DNA from: Aquabacterium sp. OR-4
GTDB taxonomy: Bacteria > Pseudomonadota > Gammaproteobacteria > Burkholderiales > Burkholderiaceae_C
Assembly (NCBI RefSeq): GCF_025290835.2
Contig: NZ_JAOCQD020000002.1
Coordinates: 1,798,001-1,862,000, forward strand
DNA length: 64,000 nt
Reading direction: 5' to 3'
In this document: positions 15,161-24,057 of the stretch, piece after piece
Numbering within the stretch: position 1 is the stretch's first letter
Layout: the number at the start of each line of letters is the position of its first letter
The notes under the pieces: model-generated
What the model was told of the DNA's origin: nothing
Seen by the model: the letters and a program-made list of their open reading frames with translations, nothing else
The model's database searches: none
Program-made: the position numbers and the translations under genes

Positions 15161-15562
15161 ATGCATTGCTGTGTTTCCCGGCGCGTCGCGTCGGTGGCGG
15201 TGCTGTCCGCCTTGTTTCTGGGCCTGCCGGCCGGCGCGCAGATGGCGCGCAACTTTCCGGCCACCGCCTTGCGCGGCACGCTGCAGATCACCCAGCCGCC
15301 CGAGGCCCTGCTCAACGGCCAGGCCGTGCGCCTGGCGCCCGGCGGGCGCATCCGCGACCTGCAGAACATGCAACAGCTCTCGGGCCAGCTGGTGGGCGAG
15401 AAGCTCGCGGTGCACTACACGCTCGAACCCGGCACCGGCCTGGTGAAGGACGTGTGGATCCTGCGCGCCGACGAGCTGGCAAAGAAGCCCTGGCCGACCA
15501 CGGCCGACGAAGCGGCCAAGTGGACATTCGATCCGCTCGCCCAGACCTGGACAAAACCATGA
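15161..15562 (+). CDS. exported protein upstream of miaB
   Basis: A 133-residue protein with a Sec signal peptide ([27 protein letters not shown], cleavage after AGA). The mature part is small and mostly beta by composition ([51 protein letters not shown]). I do not assign a function; similar small exported proteins sit before miaB in related genomes as far as I recall. Its stop overlaps the miaB start (ATGA), so they share an mRNA. Confidence 0.75.
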   Translation: MHCCVSRRVASVAVLSALFLGLPAGAQMARNFPATALRGTLQITQPPEALLNGQAVRLAPGGRIRDLQNMQQLSGQLVGEKLAVHYTLEPGTGLVKDVWILRADELAKKPWPTTADEAAKWTFDPLAQTWTKP

Positions 15563-16935
15563 GCACGAAAAAGGTCTACATCCGCAGCTTCGGCTGCCAG
15601 ATGAACGAGTACGACGCCGACAAGATGGCCGACGTGATGCGCGCGGCCGAAGGCTACGAGCCCACGAGTGACCCCGAGCAGGCCGACCTGATCCTGTTCA
15701 ACACCTGCTCGATCCGCGAGAAGGCGCAGGAGAAGGTGTTCTCCGACCTCGGCCGCGTCAAGCACCTCAAGAGCAAGGGCGTGCTGATCGGCGTGGGCGG
15801 CTGCGTGGCCAGCCAGGAGGGTGCGGCCATCATCGAGCGCGCGCCTTATGTGGACGTGGTGTTCGGCCCGCAAACCCTGCACCGCCTGCCCGAGCTGCTG
15901 CAGCGCCGGCGCGATGCCGCGCGGCCGCAGGTGGACATCAGCTTTCCCGAGATCGAGAAGTTCGACCACCTGCCGCCGGCCCAGGTGAAGGGCGCCTCGG
16001 CCTTCGTGTCGATCATGGAAGGCTGCAGCAAGTACTGCGCGTACTGCGTGGTGCCCTACACCCGCGGCGAGGAGATCCACCGCCCCTTCGACGACGTGTT
16101 GGTCGAGGTGGCCGGTCTGGCCGACCAGGGCGTGAAGGAAGTGACGCTGCTGGGCCAGAACGTCAACGCCTACCGCGGCCGCATGGGCGATACGGCCGAG
16201 ATCGCCGACTTTGCGCTGCTGCTCGAGTACGTGCACGAGATCCCGGGCATCGAGCGCATCCGCTACACCACCAGCCACCCGAACGAGTTCACGCAGCGCC
16301 TGGTGGATGCCTATGGCCGCCTGCCCAAGCTGGTGAACCACCTGCACCTGCCGGTGCAGCACGGCTCCGACCGCATCCTGATGGCCATGAAGCGCGGCTA
16401 CACCACGCTCGAGTACAAGAGCACGATCCGCAAGCTGCGCGCGGTGCGGCCCGACATCAGCCTGAGCACCGACTTCATCGTCGGCTACCCCGGCGAGACC
16501 GAGGACGACCACGCCCGAAGCCTGAAGCTGATCGAGGACATCGGCTACGACGCCAGCTTCAGCTTCGTGTTCAGCCCGCGCCCCGGCACCCCGGCCGCCA
16601 ACCTGCACGACGACACGCCGGCCGAGCGCAAGCTGGCGCGCCTGCAGCAGCTGCAGGCGCTGCTGGAAGGCAATGTGCAGCGCATCAGCGCCAGCCGCGT
16701 GGGCACGGTGCAGACCATCCTGGTGGAAGGCCCCAGCCGCAAGGACGCCGCCGAGCTGATGGGCCGCACCGAGTGCAACCGCATCGTCAACTTCGACGGC
16801 GGGCCGCACAGCGCGCGCCTGGTCGGCCAGCTGATCGACGTGAGCATCACCGAGGCGCGGCCGCACTCGCTGCGCGCCGAGGTGCACCTGCCCGAGGCCG
16901 CCAGCACGCTGGCGGCGCAGCCGACGCCGGCCTGA
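15559..16935 (+). CDS. miaB: tRNA-2-methylthio-N6-adenosine methylthiotransferase
   Basis: A 458-residue radical-SAM enzyme that adds the methylthio group to isopentenyladenosine-37 of tRNAs reading UNN codons. Domains in order: UPF0004 domain with [16 protein letters not shown] and the auxiliary [4Fe-4S] cysteines ([18 protein letters not shown]); radical-SAM core with [17 protein letters not shown] (CxxxCxxC near residue 155); and the C-terminal TRAM domain ([24 protein letters not shown]). Length and motifs are complete. The ATG overlaps the preceding stop. Confidence 0.96.
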   Translation: MSTKKVYIRSFGCQMNEYDADKMADVMRAAEGYEPTSDPEQADLILFNTCSIREKAQEKVFSDLGRVKHLKSKGVLIGVGGCVASQEGAAIIERAPYVDVVFGPQTLHRLPELLQRRRDAARPQVDISFPEIEKFDHLPPAQVKGASAFVSIMEGCSKYCAYCVVPYTRGEEIHRPFDDVLVEVAGLADQGVKEVTLLGQNVNAYRGRMGDTAEIADFALLLEYVHEIPGIERIRYTTSHPNEFTQRLVDAYGRLPKLVNHLHLPVQHGSDRILMAMKRGYTTLEYKSTIRKLRAVRPDISLSTDFIVGYPGETEDDHARSLKLIEDIGYDASFSFVFSPRPGTPAANLHDDTPAERKLARLQQLQALLEGNVQRISASRVGTVQTILVEGPSRKDAAELMGRTECNRIVNFDGGPHSARLVGQLIDVSITEARPHSLRAEVHLPEAASTLAAQPTPA

Positions 16936-16958
16936 CCCGGCCCGCACCGGGCTGGGTC
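16934..16958. terminator. hairpin after miaB
   Basis: GACCCGGCCCG (16934-16944) pairs with CGGGCTGGGTC (16948-16958) across a 3-base loop, 11 bp with one G-T pair, beginning inside the miaB stop codon. It lacks a T-run but sits between convergent genes. Confidence 0.45.
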
Positions 16959-16991
16959 AGCGGCTCCCGCACCGCGCGGCGCGCAGCCGGC

Positions 16992-17270
16992 TCAGCGCCG
17001 AGCGATGAAGCCCCGCCAGCCCAGCACCGCGGCGGTGGCCAGCACCAGCGCCACATAGGTGGTCATGCGGCCGTCGCGGCCAAAAACCACCAGCCCGGCC
17101 AGCAGCACCGCCGCGCAGACCGCGGCGGTCCAGCCCGCCAGCTCGCGCCAGGGCACGCTGCGCAGCGCGCTGCGCCACAGCAGCTTGGCCAGCGTGGGCG
17201 CGATCAGGCCCATGCCGATGGCCGGGCCGAAGAGGTTCAACAGGTGCCAGAAGGCGTCGATCGGTCCCAT
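16992..17270 (-). CDS. small inner-membrane protein
   Basis: A 92-residue protein with three hydrophobic segments (HLLNLFGPAIGMGLIAPTLAKLL; WTAAVCAAVLLAGLVVFG; MTTYVALVLATAAVLGW). The start is ATG 17270 (MGPIDAFWHL); the longer frame lacks hydrophobic character. I do not recognise a named family. Related short membrane proteins of Burkholderiales start with a similar MGPIDAFWHLLNF sequence, which is from memory and unverified. Confidence 0.65.
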   Translation of the reverse strand: MGPIDAFWHLLNLFGPAIGMGLIAPTLAKLLWRSALRSVPWRELAGWTAAVCAAVLLAGLVVFGRDGRMTTYVALVLATAAVLGWRGFIARR

Positions 17271-17399
17271 GGGGTGAAGGGGGCCAGCGGCCGGTAAGAA
17301 GGCATGAACCCGGCCGATCCGGGTGCGGGACTTGAGGTGTGTCAAGCGATGACCCGCTGCACCCCTGCCCTTGCGGTGCCGCAGCGAAGCCCGGGATTC

Positions 17400-17405
17400 T
17401 AGAAT
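17400..17405 (+). promoter_or_regulatory. -10 box of hemA
   Basis: TAGAAT lies 8 bases before the hemA ATG (17414), predicting a start at about 17412 and almost no untranslated leader. The following CGCGCCC is shared with the element at 15121. No Shine-Dalgarno sequence is seen before the ATG, which agrees with a leaderless or nearly leaderless message. Confidence 0.4.
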
Positions 17406-17413
17406 CGCGCCCC

Positions 17414-18718
17414 ATGAGCGTTTTCACGGTCGGTCTGAACCACACCACTGCGCCGCTGGATCTGCGCGGCCGGTTTGCGTTCGCGCCTGACCAGCTGCCG
17501 CCGGCCCTGCAGGCGCTGCGCCAGCGCCTGCAGCGCCAGACGCCCGAGGTGGCGCTGCTGTCCACCTGCAACCGCACCGAGCTGTACGTGGCTGCCGACG
17601 CCGCCGAGGTGCCGCAGCTGGTGGTGCCCACCATCGAGTGGCTGGCCGGCCACGGCCAGGTGTCGCCCGAGCAGCTGCGCCACCACACCTATGTGCGCGA
17701 GCACCGCGACGCCGCCCGCCATGCCTTCCGCGTGGCGGCGGGCCTGGATTCGATGGTGCTGGGCGAGCCGCAGATCCTGGGCCAGATGAAGCAGGCCGTG
17801 CGCGAGGCCGACGCCGCCGGCACCCTGGGCACCACGCTGCACCAGCTGTTCCAACGCAGCTTCTCGGTGGCCAAGGACGTTCGCACCAGCACCGAGATCG
17901 GCAGCCACAGCATCAGCATGGCCGCCGCCTCGGTGCGCCTGGCGGCGCAGCTGTTCGAGGACCTGCGCGACATCCGCGTGCTGTTCGTCGGCGCCGGCGA
18001 GATGATCGAGCTGGTGGCCACGCACTTTGCCGCACGCGCGCCCAAGGGCATGGCGATTGCCAACCGCACGCTCGAGCGCGGCGAGAAGCTGGCCGGGCGT
18101 TTTGGCGCCGAGGCGCTGCGCCTGGCCGATCTGCCGCAGCGCCTGCACGAGTACGACGCGATCGTCTCGTGCACCGCCAGCACGCTGCCGATCATCGGCA
18201 TGGGCGCGGTGAAAAGCGCGCTGAAGGCACGCCGCCACCGGCCGATGTTCATGGTCGACCTGGCCGTGCCGCGCGACATCGAGCCCGAGGTGGCCACGCT
18301 GTCGGATGTGTACCTGTACACCGTGGATGATCTCTCGGCCCTGGTGCAGTCGGCCGGCGAGCGCCGCCAGGCCGCGGTGGCCCAGGCCGAGGCCATCATC
18401 GACGCCGGCGTGCAGAGCTTCACCCACTGGCTCGAGCAGCGCGCCACGGTACCGCTGATCCAGGCCCTGCAGGCCCAGGCCGATGACTGGCGCGCCGGCG
18501 AGATCGCCCGCGCGCGCAAGCTGCTGGCCAAGGGCGCCGACATCGACACGGTGCTCGAAGCCCTGTCGCGCGGCCTCACCCAGAAGCTGCTGCACGGCGC
18601 CATGGCCGAGCTGCACGGCAGCGACGGCGAGGCGCGCCAGCAGGTGGCGCAGACCGTCTCGCGCCTGTTCCTGCGCAACACGGCGCGCAACCCGGCCGAC
18701 GACGGCAGCGCGCGCTGA
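17414..18718 (+). CDS. hemA: glutamyl-tRNA reductase
   Basis: A 434-residue enzyme that reduces glutamyl-tRNA to glutamate-1-semialdehyde, the first committed step of tetrapyrrole synthesis. Visible are the N-terminal catalytic region ([17 protein letters not shown] and [12 protein letters not shown] with the nucleophilic Cys), the [17 protein letters not shown] element, the NADPH-binding fold ([20 protein letters not shown]), [13 protein letters not shown] and the C-terminal dimerisation helices ([10 protein letters not shown]). In many betaproteobacteria hemA is followed directly by prfA and prmC; here about 5 kb of two-component, secreted-protein and permease genes lie between. Confidence 0.96.
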   Translation: MSVFTVGLNHTTAPLDLRGRFAFAPDQLPPALQALRQRLQRQTPEVALLSTCNRTELYVAADAAEVPQLVVPTIEWLAGHGQVSPEQLRHHTYVREHRDAARHAFRVAAGLDSMVLGEPQILGQMKQAVREADAAGTLGTTLHQLFQRSFSVAKDVRTSTEIGSHSISMAAASVRLAAQLFEDLRDIRVLFVGAGEMIELVATHFAARAPKGMAIANRTLERGEKLAGRFGAEALRLADLPQRLHEYDAIVSCTASTLPIIGMGAVKSALKARRHRPMFMVDLAVPRDIEPEVATLSDVYLYTVDDLSALVQSAGERRQAAVAQAEAIIDAGVQSFTHWLEQRATVPLIQALQAQADDWRAGEIARARKLLAKGADIDTVLEALSRGLTQKLLHGAMAELHGSDGEARQQVAQTVSRLFLRNTARNPADDGSAR

Positions 18719-18831
18719 CGCGCTGAGCGGCGCGCGCGCCCGGCCGCCGCGCAGGCGGCACATGGTGCGCCCCGGTTCGCCCCGAGCCCGCCTGAAACCA
18801 ACCCTGCCCGCCCCAGCCCCGCCCAGCCCGC

Positions 18832-20298
18832 TCAGGCGCGGGCAGCCGTGCGGTCCAGCGTCACGCGCACCCGCAGATCGCCCGGCCCGCCGCGGATCTG
18901 CACGCCGCCGCCCATGCGCCGCGCCAGGGCCACCACCACCGCCAGGCCCAGGCCGGTGCCGGGCCGGCCGCGGCTGCGGTCGCCACGGGCAAAGGCGCGC
19001 AGCACCTGCGCGCGCTCAGCCTCGGGGATGCCGGGGCCGGCATCCTGCACCTCGATCCAGCAGGTGCCGCCGCGGCCCGCGGGGTGGCCCAGGCCGGCCG
19101 GGGCGCCGGCGCCGCCCCCCAGGCGCAACACCACCGGCGCGGCGCCGTGGTGCAGCGCGTTGTCGATCAGGTTGTGCAGCACGCGCTCGAGCGCCAGCGC
19201 ATTGGCGCGCTCGAGGCGCAGGCTGGCCGGCGCCTCGAGCTGCAGGCCGGCATCGCTGCGCAGGGCCAGCACCTGGCGCGCCAGGGCGGCCAGGTCGACC
19301 GTCTCGTCGAGGGCCACGGTGTCGGCGCGCACCAGGTCCAGAAAGCTCTGCAGCAGGCGATCGGCCACCTCCACATTGCGCACGATGGCGGCGCGGCGCT
19401 CGGCCACGCCCGGCGCCTCGGGCAGCAGCTCGGCGGCCATGCGCACCCGGGCCAGCGGGCTGCGCAAGTCGTGCGACACGCCGGCCAGCAGCAGCTGGCG
19501 TTCGCTTTCGTGCAGCGCCAGGCGCTCGGCCAGCAGCTGCCAGGCCTGCTCGATCTGCGCCAGCTCCACGGTGGCCGCCGGCCCGCGCGCCGGCAGGGCC
19601 GCTGGCGGCGGGCCGGCGCCCGGGGTGTGGGCGGCCATGCGCTCGCGCAGCCGGGCCAGCGGGGCAGCCAGGCGCCGCGCCGTCAAGGCACTGGCCACCA
19701 GCACCAGCAGGCTGGCCAGCAGCAGCGCCAGGCCCAGGCGCGCCGGAAACAGCGGCTCCAGCACATCGTCGGCAAAGCCCAGCCATTGCAGGCGGCCATC
19801 GGCCAGCGCCACGGCCACCCAGATCACCGGCCGCGACTGGTAGCGCGTGACCACCAGCTGCTGCACCGGCACGCCGCGCTCGCGCAGCGTCTGCTGCAAG
19901 GCCTTCAGGCGCGGCACCCAGGTGGCGCCGCGCAGGGCCCGCGGCGGCGGGCTGTCGCGCCGCCACAGGCCGGTCTCACCCAGCGGGGTGGCGGTGTCGG
20001 CCGCCGCGCCGGGGGCGCTGCCGGCCGCGCTGCTGCTTGCAGGGGCTGGTGTGGCGGTTGCGGCCAGTGCGGCCAAGTCCCCCGGCGCCTTGCCCGGCAG
20101 CGTGGCCAGCGCCGCCTGCAGCACCGGCGCCCAGCGCATCGCCACCAGGCGCGAGATGGCCTGGTTGCGCTCCATGTAGAACAGCGCGCCCAGCACCAGC
20201 ACCACCGCCAGCACGGTGAGCAGCTGCATCAGCAGCAGCCGGGCAAACAGCGTGTCCAGCCGCGGGCGCCAGCGCATCGGTGAAGGGCGTGCCGCCAC
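18832..20298 (-). CDS. sensor histidine kinase
   Basis: An inner-membrane histidine kinase of about 488 residues. It has a first membrane helix at about residues 19-42 (LLLMQLLTVLAVVLVLGALF), a periplasmic domain of about 140 residues with an Ala/Pro-rich stretch, a second helix (LGLALLLASLLVLVASALTA), HAMP, the phospho-acceptor H-box LLAGVSHDLRSPLARVRMAAELL, the N-box LHNLIDNALHHG, and the G-boxes DAGPGIPEA and RPGTGLGLAVVVALARRMGG. The GTG at 20298 abuts the regulator stop; an ATG at 20277 is an alternative start. It is partner of the OmpR-family regulator encoded immediately upstream. The signal sensed is unknown. Confidence 0.92.
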   Translation of the reverse strand: MAARPSPMRWRPRLDTLFARLLLMQLLTVLAVVLVLGALFYMERNQAISRLVAMRWAPVLQAALATLPGKAPGDLAALAATATPAPASSSAAGSAPGAAADTATPLGETGLWRRDSPPPRALRGATWVPRLKALQQTLRERGVPVQQLVVTRYQSRPVIWVAVALADGRLQWLGFADDVLEPLFPARLGLALLLASLLVLVASALTARRLAAPLARLRERMAAHTPGAGPPPAALPARGPAATVELAQIEQAWQLLAERLALHESERQLLLAGVSHDLRSPLARVRMAAELLPEAPGVAERRAAIVRNVEVADRLLQSFLDLVRADTVALDETVDLAALARQVLALRSDAGLQLEAPASLRLERANALALERVLHNLIDNALHHGAAPVVLRLGGGAGAPAGLGHPAGRGGTCWIEVQDAGPGIPEAERAQVLRAFARGDRSRGRPGTGLGLAVVVALARRMGGGVQIRGGPGDLRVRVTLDRTAARA

Positions 20299-20994
20299 TC
20301 AGCCGCGCGGCACGAAGACATAGCCTTCGCCGCGCACGGTGTCGATCCACTCCGCGCCGGGCGCGGCCTCGCGCAGCTTGCGGCGCAGCCGCGCCACCTG
20401 CACATCCACGGTGCGGTCCTGCGGCCGGTAGGTGCCGGCCTGCACCGCCTCGCTGAGCTGGTCGCGCGTGAGCGCCTGGCCGGGCACCCGCGCCAGCGCC
20501 ACCAGCAGCTTGAACTCCACGCTGGTGAGCACCAGCGCCTGGCCCCCGGCCTGCACCTCGCGGCGCACCAGGTCGATGTGCATGCCGGCAAAGCGCAGCA
20601 GCGGCGATTCGGCGCGGCCCGGCGCGGCCCGGCGCAGCAGCGCCCGCACGCGGGCCACCAGCTCGCGCGCCTCGAAGGGCTTGGCCAGGTAGTCGTCGGC
20701 GCCAATCTCGAGGCCCAGCACGCGGTCGAGCGGATCGCCGCGCGCGGTCAGCATCAGCAGGCCCAGCGCCGGATGGCTGGCACGCCAGCGCCGGCACAGC
20801 TCCAGGCCGTTGGCGTCGGGCAGCATCACGTCGAGCAGCACCACCTCGGGCTGCAGCCGCGCCAGCGCCCGCTCGCCATCGCCGCCGGTGAGCACCGCAT
20901 GCACCGCCCAGCCCTCGCGCGCCAGCAGCTCGCAGACCATGGCCGAGAGCTCGGCATCGTCGTCGACAACCAGTACCAGGGGAAGGGCTTGCAT
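20299..20994 (-). CDS. OmpR-family response regulator
   Basis: A 231-residue two-component regulator. The receiver domain has the acidic pocket (VVDDDAE), phospho-acceptor Asp in VVLLDVMLPDANGLELC, the Thr/Lys switch residues (LTARGD, LAKPFEARELVAR). The C-terminal winged helix has LTSVEFKLLVALARVPGQALTRDQL and RTVDVQVARLRRKLRE...VRGEGYVFVP. The ATG at 20994 is chosen over a longer frame because it begins directly before the receiver domain. It is divergent from the exported repeat-protein gene at 21260, a likely target. Confidence 0.94.
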   Translation of the reverse strand: MQALPLVLVVDDDAELSAMVCELLAREGWAVHAVLTGGDGERALARLQPEVVLLDVMLPDANGLELCRRWRASHPALGLLMLTARGDPLDRVLGLEIGADDYLAKPFEARELVARVRALLRRAAPGRAESPLLRFAGMHIDLVRREVQAGGQALVLTSVEFKLLVALARVPGQALTRDQLSEAVQAGTYRPQDRTVDVQVARLRRKLREAAPGAEWIDTVRGEGYVFVPRG

Positions 20995-21259
20995 GGCGCG
21001 GGCGGGGCAGGCGGGTGATCCGGGGCGGGGCAGGCCCCGGCGTGGCCGCAGTCTACGGGCCCACCCCAGCGGGCCCTGCGAAGGTTTCAGGGCTGTCGCA
21101 TTTCGTCGCCGGCCATGGCCGACGCGCCGGGCGGCGGGCACGTTCAATGGGGGAGACCCGCTGCAGCCCGCCGCCTCCCCGGTGACGGGGCTGCGGATCT
21201 CTTGTCATCCACCGCAACCCCAACCGCTACCCCAAGCGCCACCCGAAGGAGTTCACACC

Positions 21260-21643
21260 ATGACCGCCCCCTCCCCCCGTGCATCGCAACGCCTGGCCCA
21301 AGTCACCGTGCTGGGCGTGGCCGCCGTGGCCCTGCTGGCCGCCCTGAGCGGCCCGGTGCAGGCGCGCGAGCGCCACACCAGCGTCACCGGAGCCCAGGGC
21401 CGCACCGCCACCCGCGACGTCAGCCGCGTGCAGGGCGATGTGTCGTCCACCACCACCGGCCCGCGCGGCCGGACCGCGTCGCGCCAGGTGGAGCGCAGCG
21501 CCGACGGCACCGAGGCCACGGTGACCGGCCCCAACGGCCAGACCGCCAGCCGCAGCACCACCCGCACCGACGGTGGCAGCAGCACCACCGTCACCGGCCC
21601 AGAAGGCCAAAGCGGCACGGTGACCGTGCAGCGTTCGCGCTGA
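21260..21643 (+). CDS. exported four-repeat Gly/Thr-rich protein
   Basis: A 127-residue exported protein with an AAGGAG site seven bases upstream. After a signal peptide (to about ALSGPVQA, residue 36) the rest is four imperfect repeats of about 22 residues built around VTGPNGQTASR: TSVTGAQGRTATRDV, TTTGPRGRTASRQV, ATVTGPNGQTASRS and TTVTGPEGQSGTV. The composition (Thr, Gly, Ser, Arg; no Cys) suggests an extended beta or disordered surface protein. No known domain was recognised. It is transcribed divergently from the two-component operon. Confidence 0.75.
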   Translation: MTAPSPRASQRLAQVTVLGVAAVALLAALSGPVQARERHTSVTGAQGRTATRDVSRVQGDVSSTTTGPRGRTASRQVERSADGTEATVTGPNGQTASRSTTRTDGGSSTTVTGPEGQSGTVTVQRSR

Positions 21644-21650
21644 GGCCGCC

Positions 21651-22085
21651 ATGGCCGCGCGCCTGCATCCACGGCGGTGGCTGGCGGCCACGCTGGCCGC
21701 CATGCTGACGCTGCCGATCGCCGCGCCGTGGGCGCACGCCCGGGCCCCCAGCGCAGGAGGCCATGCGGAAGGCAGCGCGGGAGGCAGCGCGAGTGACAAC
21801 GCGGCAGGCAGCGCCGGCAGCGGCACCCAGGCCGCGGCGCTGCAGGCCTGCCGCGCCGATGCCCGCCAGCGCTGCCCCGGCGCCCGGCCCGGCGACGGCC
21901 AGCTGCTGGCCTGCCTGCAGGCGCAGCAGGCGGCGCTTGCACCCGCCTGCCGCGAGGCCTTGCCCGCGCTGGCGGCCTGCCGCGACACCCTGCAGCGCCT
22001 GTGCGGCGAGGCCGCCGGCGCGCAGCGCCGCGCCTGCCTGCAGCGCCACCGCAGCGAGCTGGCCGGCTGCGCCCCGGCACGCTGA
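21651..22085 (+). CDS. exported cysteine-rich-repeat protein
   Basis: A 144-residue exported protein beginning 7 bases after the preceding stop. It has an N-terminal signal peptide (MAARLHPRRWLAATLAAMLTLPIAAPWAHA), a low-complexity Gly/Ser/Ala linker (about residues 32-60) and a module with the spacing C-x6-C-x11-CL-x10-C, then C-x6-C-x9-C and a final C. This is the pattern of the 'cysteine-rich repeat' (Golgi apparatus protein-type) found in small proteobacterial periplasmic proteins (CRADARQRCPGARPGDGQLL). The eight cysteines are probably paired. Function unknown. Confidence 0.75.
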   Translation: MAARLHPRRWLAATLAAMLTLPIAAPWAHARAPSAGGHAEGSAGGSASDNAAGSAGSGTQAAALQACRADARQRCPGARPGDGQLLACLQAQQAALAPACREALPALAACRDTLQRLCGEAAGAQRRACLQRHRSELAGCAPAR

Positions 22086-22110
22086 TCGCCCACCCGCGCC
22101 GGTTGCCGCC

Positions 22111-22992
22111 ATGACACCCACCCCACCGGCCCCCGGCACCCCCTTGCGCGCGATGTTCAGCCCCGAGGCGCAGCCCTGGCTGCTGGCCTTGCTGCTGCTG
22201 GTGGTGGGCGCCGCGCTGATCGAGGGCCTGGTGCTGCACTTCGTGCGGCGCCAGGCCTACGACTGGCGCGCGCTGGCCGCCTCGCTGGCCGATGCCGTGG
22301 GCCGGCGTGCCATTGAAGCGCTGGGCCTGTCGCTGCTGGCGCCGCTGCTGCTGTGGTGCCACAGCCACCGCATCGCCGACTGGCCGCTGCACACGCCCTG
22401 GCAGTGGCTGGGGCTGTTTCTGGCGCACGAGCTGGCCTACTACCTCTACCACCGCTGCGCCCACCGGGTGCACTGGTTCTGGGCCACGCATGCGGTGCAC
22501 CACACGCCCAACCAGCTCACGCTGGCCGCCGCGCTGCGCCTGGGCTGGACCGGCAAGTTCAGCGGCCACCTGCTGTTCTTTGCGCCGCTGCTGTGGCTGG
22601 GTGCCTCGCCGCAGGCGGTGTTTGGCACGCTGGCGGCCAATCTGCTGTACCAGTTCTGGCTGCACGCGCCCTGGCTGCCGCGGCTGGGGCCGCTGGAATG
22701 GCTGCTGAACACCCCCGCCCACCACCGCATCCACCACGCCGCCAACCCCGAGTACCTGGATTGCAACTACGGCGGCGTGTTGATCGTCTACGACCGGCTG
22801 TTCGGCAGCTTCGTGGCCGAGCGGCCCGATGTGCCGCCCCGCTTCGGCCTCAGCACGCCGCTGCTCAGCCACAACCCGCTGCGCATTGCCACCATCGGCT
22901 GGCTGGGCCTGGCGCGGGCGCTGCGCCGGGCGCGCGGCTGGCGCGGCGTGCTGCGCGCGCTGTTCGGGCCGCCGCGCGATACGGCGGGTTGA
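22111..22992 (+). CDS. fatty acid hydroxylase / sterol desaturase family
   Basis: A 293-residue integral membrane di-iron enzyme of the sterol desaturase/fatty acid hydroxylase superfamily. The His clusters are present: HELAYYLYHRCAHRVHWFWATHAVHHTPNQL gives HExxYYxxHR-xxH and HAVHH, and the later HHRIHHA plus a downstream Asn/Asp segment (NYGGVLIVYDRLFGSFV) complete the set. Four or more membrane segments are seen. These enzymes use iron and O2 to hydroxylate or desaturate lipids; the substrate is not predictable. It is the third of a run of co-directional genes from 21260. Confidence 0.9.
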   Translation: MTPTPPAPGTPLRAMFSPEAQPWLLALLLLVVGAALIEGLVLHFVRRQAYDWRALAASLADAVGRRAIEALGLSLLAPLLLWCHSHRIADWPLHTPWQWLGLFLAHELAYYLYHRCAHRVHWFWATHAVHHTPNQLTLAAALRLGWTGKFSGHLLFFAPLLWLGASPQAVFGTLAANLLYQFWLHAPWLPRLGPLEWLLNTPAHHRIHHAANPEYLDCNYGGVLIVYDRLFGSFVAERPDVPPRFGLSTPLLSHNPLRIATIGWLGLARALRRARGWRGVLRALFGPPRDTAG

Positions 22993-23035
22993 TCTCGCCG
23001 GGTTGACCACGCCGGGTTGAGCACGCCGGGTTGAT
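22984..23035. repeat. 14-bp tandem repeat
   Basis: Four near-identical units of GCCGGGTTGANCNC follow one another, starting with the GCGGGTTGA that contains the stop codon of the hydroxylase gene. Each unit carries an in-frame-independent TGA. Confidence 0.7.
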
Positions 23036-23174
23036 CCTCGCGGGCCGAGCGCCGCCGGCCGCCGTCCCGGGCAGGCGCGCCGGCGCATGTCCTTACACTG
23101 CGCGGCTGCCTGCGGCGCCCCGCTGCCGGCCAGCCCTGCCGTGGCGGCCCCTGTGGCGCGCGGCCTCTTGTCTC

Positions 23175-23933
23175 ATGGAACTGCTGCTCGTCTGCCTGGC
23201 CTCGCTGCTGGCCGGCACCATCGATGCCATCGTCGGCGGCGGTGGCCTGATCCTGGTGCCGGCGCTGTTTGCCACCTTTCCCACCGCGCCGCCGGCCACG
23301 CTGCTGGGCACCAACAAGTCGGCCTCGGTGTGGGGCACGCTGATGGCCACCCGCCAGTACCTGCGCCGCGTGCAGCTGCGCTGGGCCACCTGGGTGCCGG
23401 CCATGGTGGCAGCGCTGCTCGGCAGCCTGGCCGGGGCCTGGGCGGTGAGCGTGGTCGACCCCGGTTTCCTGCGCAAGGCCCTGCCCCTGGTGCTGGTGGC
23501 GGTGCTGCTGTACACGCTGGCCAACAAGCACCTGGGCCGCCAGCACCAACCGCCGGCCAGCGCCGCACGCGAGCGCCTGTGGGCCAGCCTCATCGGCATG
23601 GTGGTGGGCGCCTACGACGGCTTCTTCGGCCCCGGCACCGGCAGCTTCTTCATCTTTGCGTTCGTGCGGGTGCTGGGTTATGACTTCCTGCATGCCTCGG
23701 CGGCTGCGAAACTGCTCAACCTGGCCACCAATGCCGCCGCGCTGGCCCTGTTCACCGCCAAGGGCCATGTCTGGTGGCACCTGGGCCTGCCGATGGCGCT
23801 GGCCAACGTGGCCGGCAGCCTGCTGGGCAGCCGGCTGGCGCTCAAGCACGGCGCCGGCTTCGTGCGCGGCGTGTTCGTGCTGGTGGTGGGCGCCCTGGTG
23901 CTGAAAACCGCGCGCGACGCCTTCCTGGCCTGA
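23175..23933 (+). CDS. TauE/SafE-family permease
   Basis: A 252-residue inner-membrane protein of the TauE/SafE/TSUP family, which transports small anions such as sulfonates or sulfite. Signatures are the N-terminal LAGTIDAIVGGGGLILVPAL and the symmetric second half MVVGAYDGFFGPGTGSFFIFAFV, with TNKSASVWGT and NLATNAAAL. Seven to eight hydrophobic segments are seen. The ATG at 23175 begins the first helix; earlier in-frame sequence is non-hydrophobic. No neighbour indicates its substrate. Confidence 0.9.
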   Translation: MELLLVCLASLLAGTIDAIVGGGGLILVPALFATFPTAPPATLLGTNKSASVWGTLMATRQYLRRVQLRWATWVPAMVAALLGSLAGAWAVSVVDPGFLRKALPLVLVAVLLYTLANKHLGRQHQPPASAARERLWASLIGMVVGAYDGFFGPGTGSFFIFAFVRVLGYDFLHASAAAKLLNLATNAAALALFTAKGHVWWHLGLPMALANVAGSLLGSRLALKHGAGFVRGVFVLVVGALVLKTARDAFLA

Positions 23934-24057
23934 TCCCTGACGACTGACATGAACCGACATCTCGCAGACGCAAGCGAACCCAGCGCCGAGCCGTTTCCCA
24001 GCCGGCCCGCAGCCCCCCGGTGCATGGGCCACGCCCCCCGTCGACCGAGGGGCTGAC

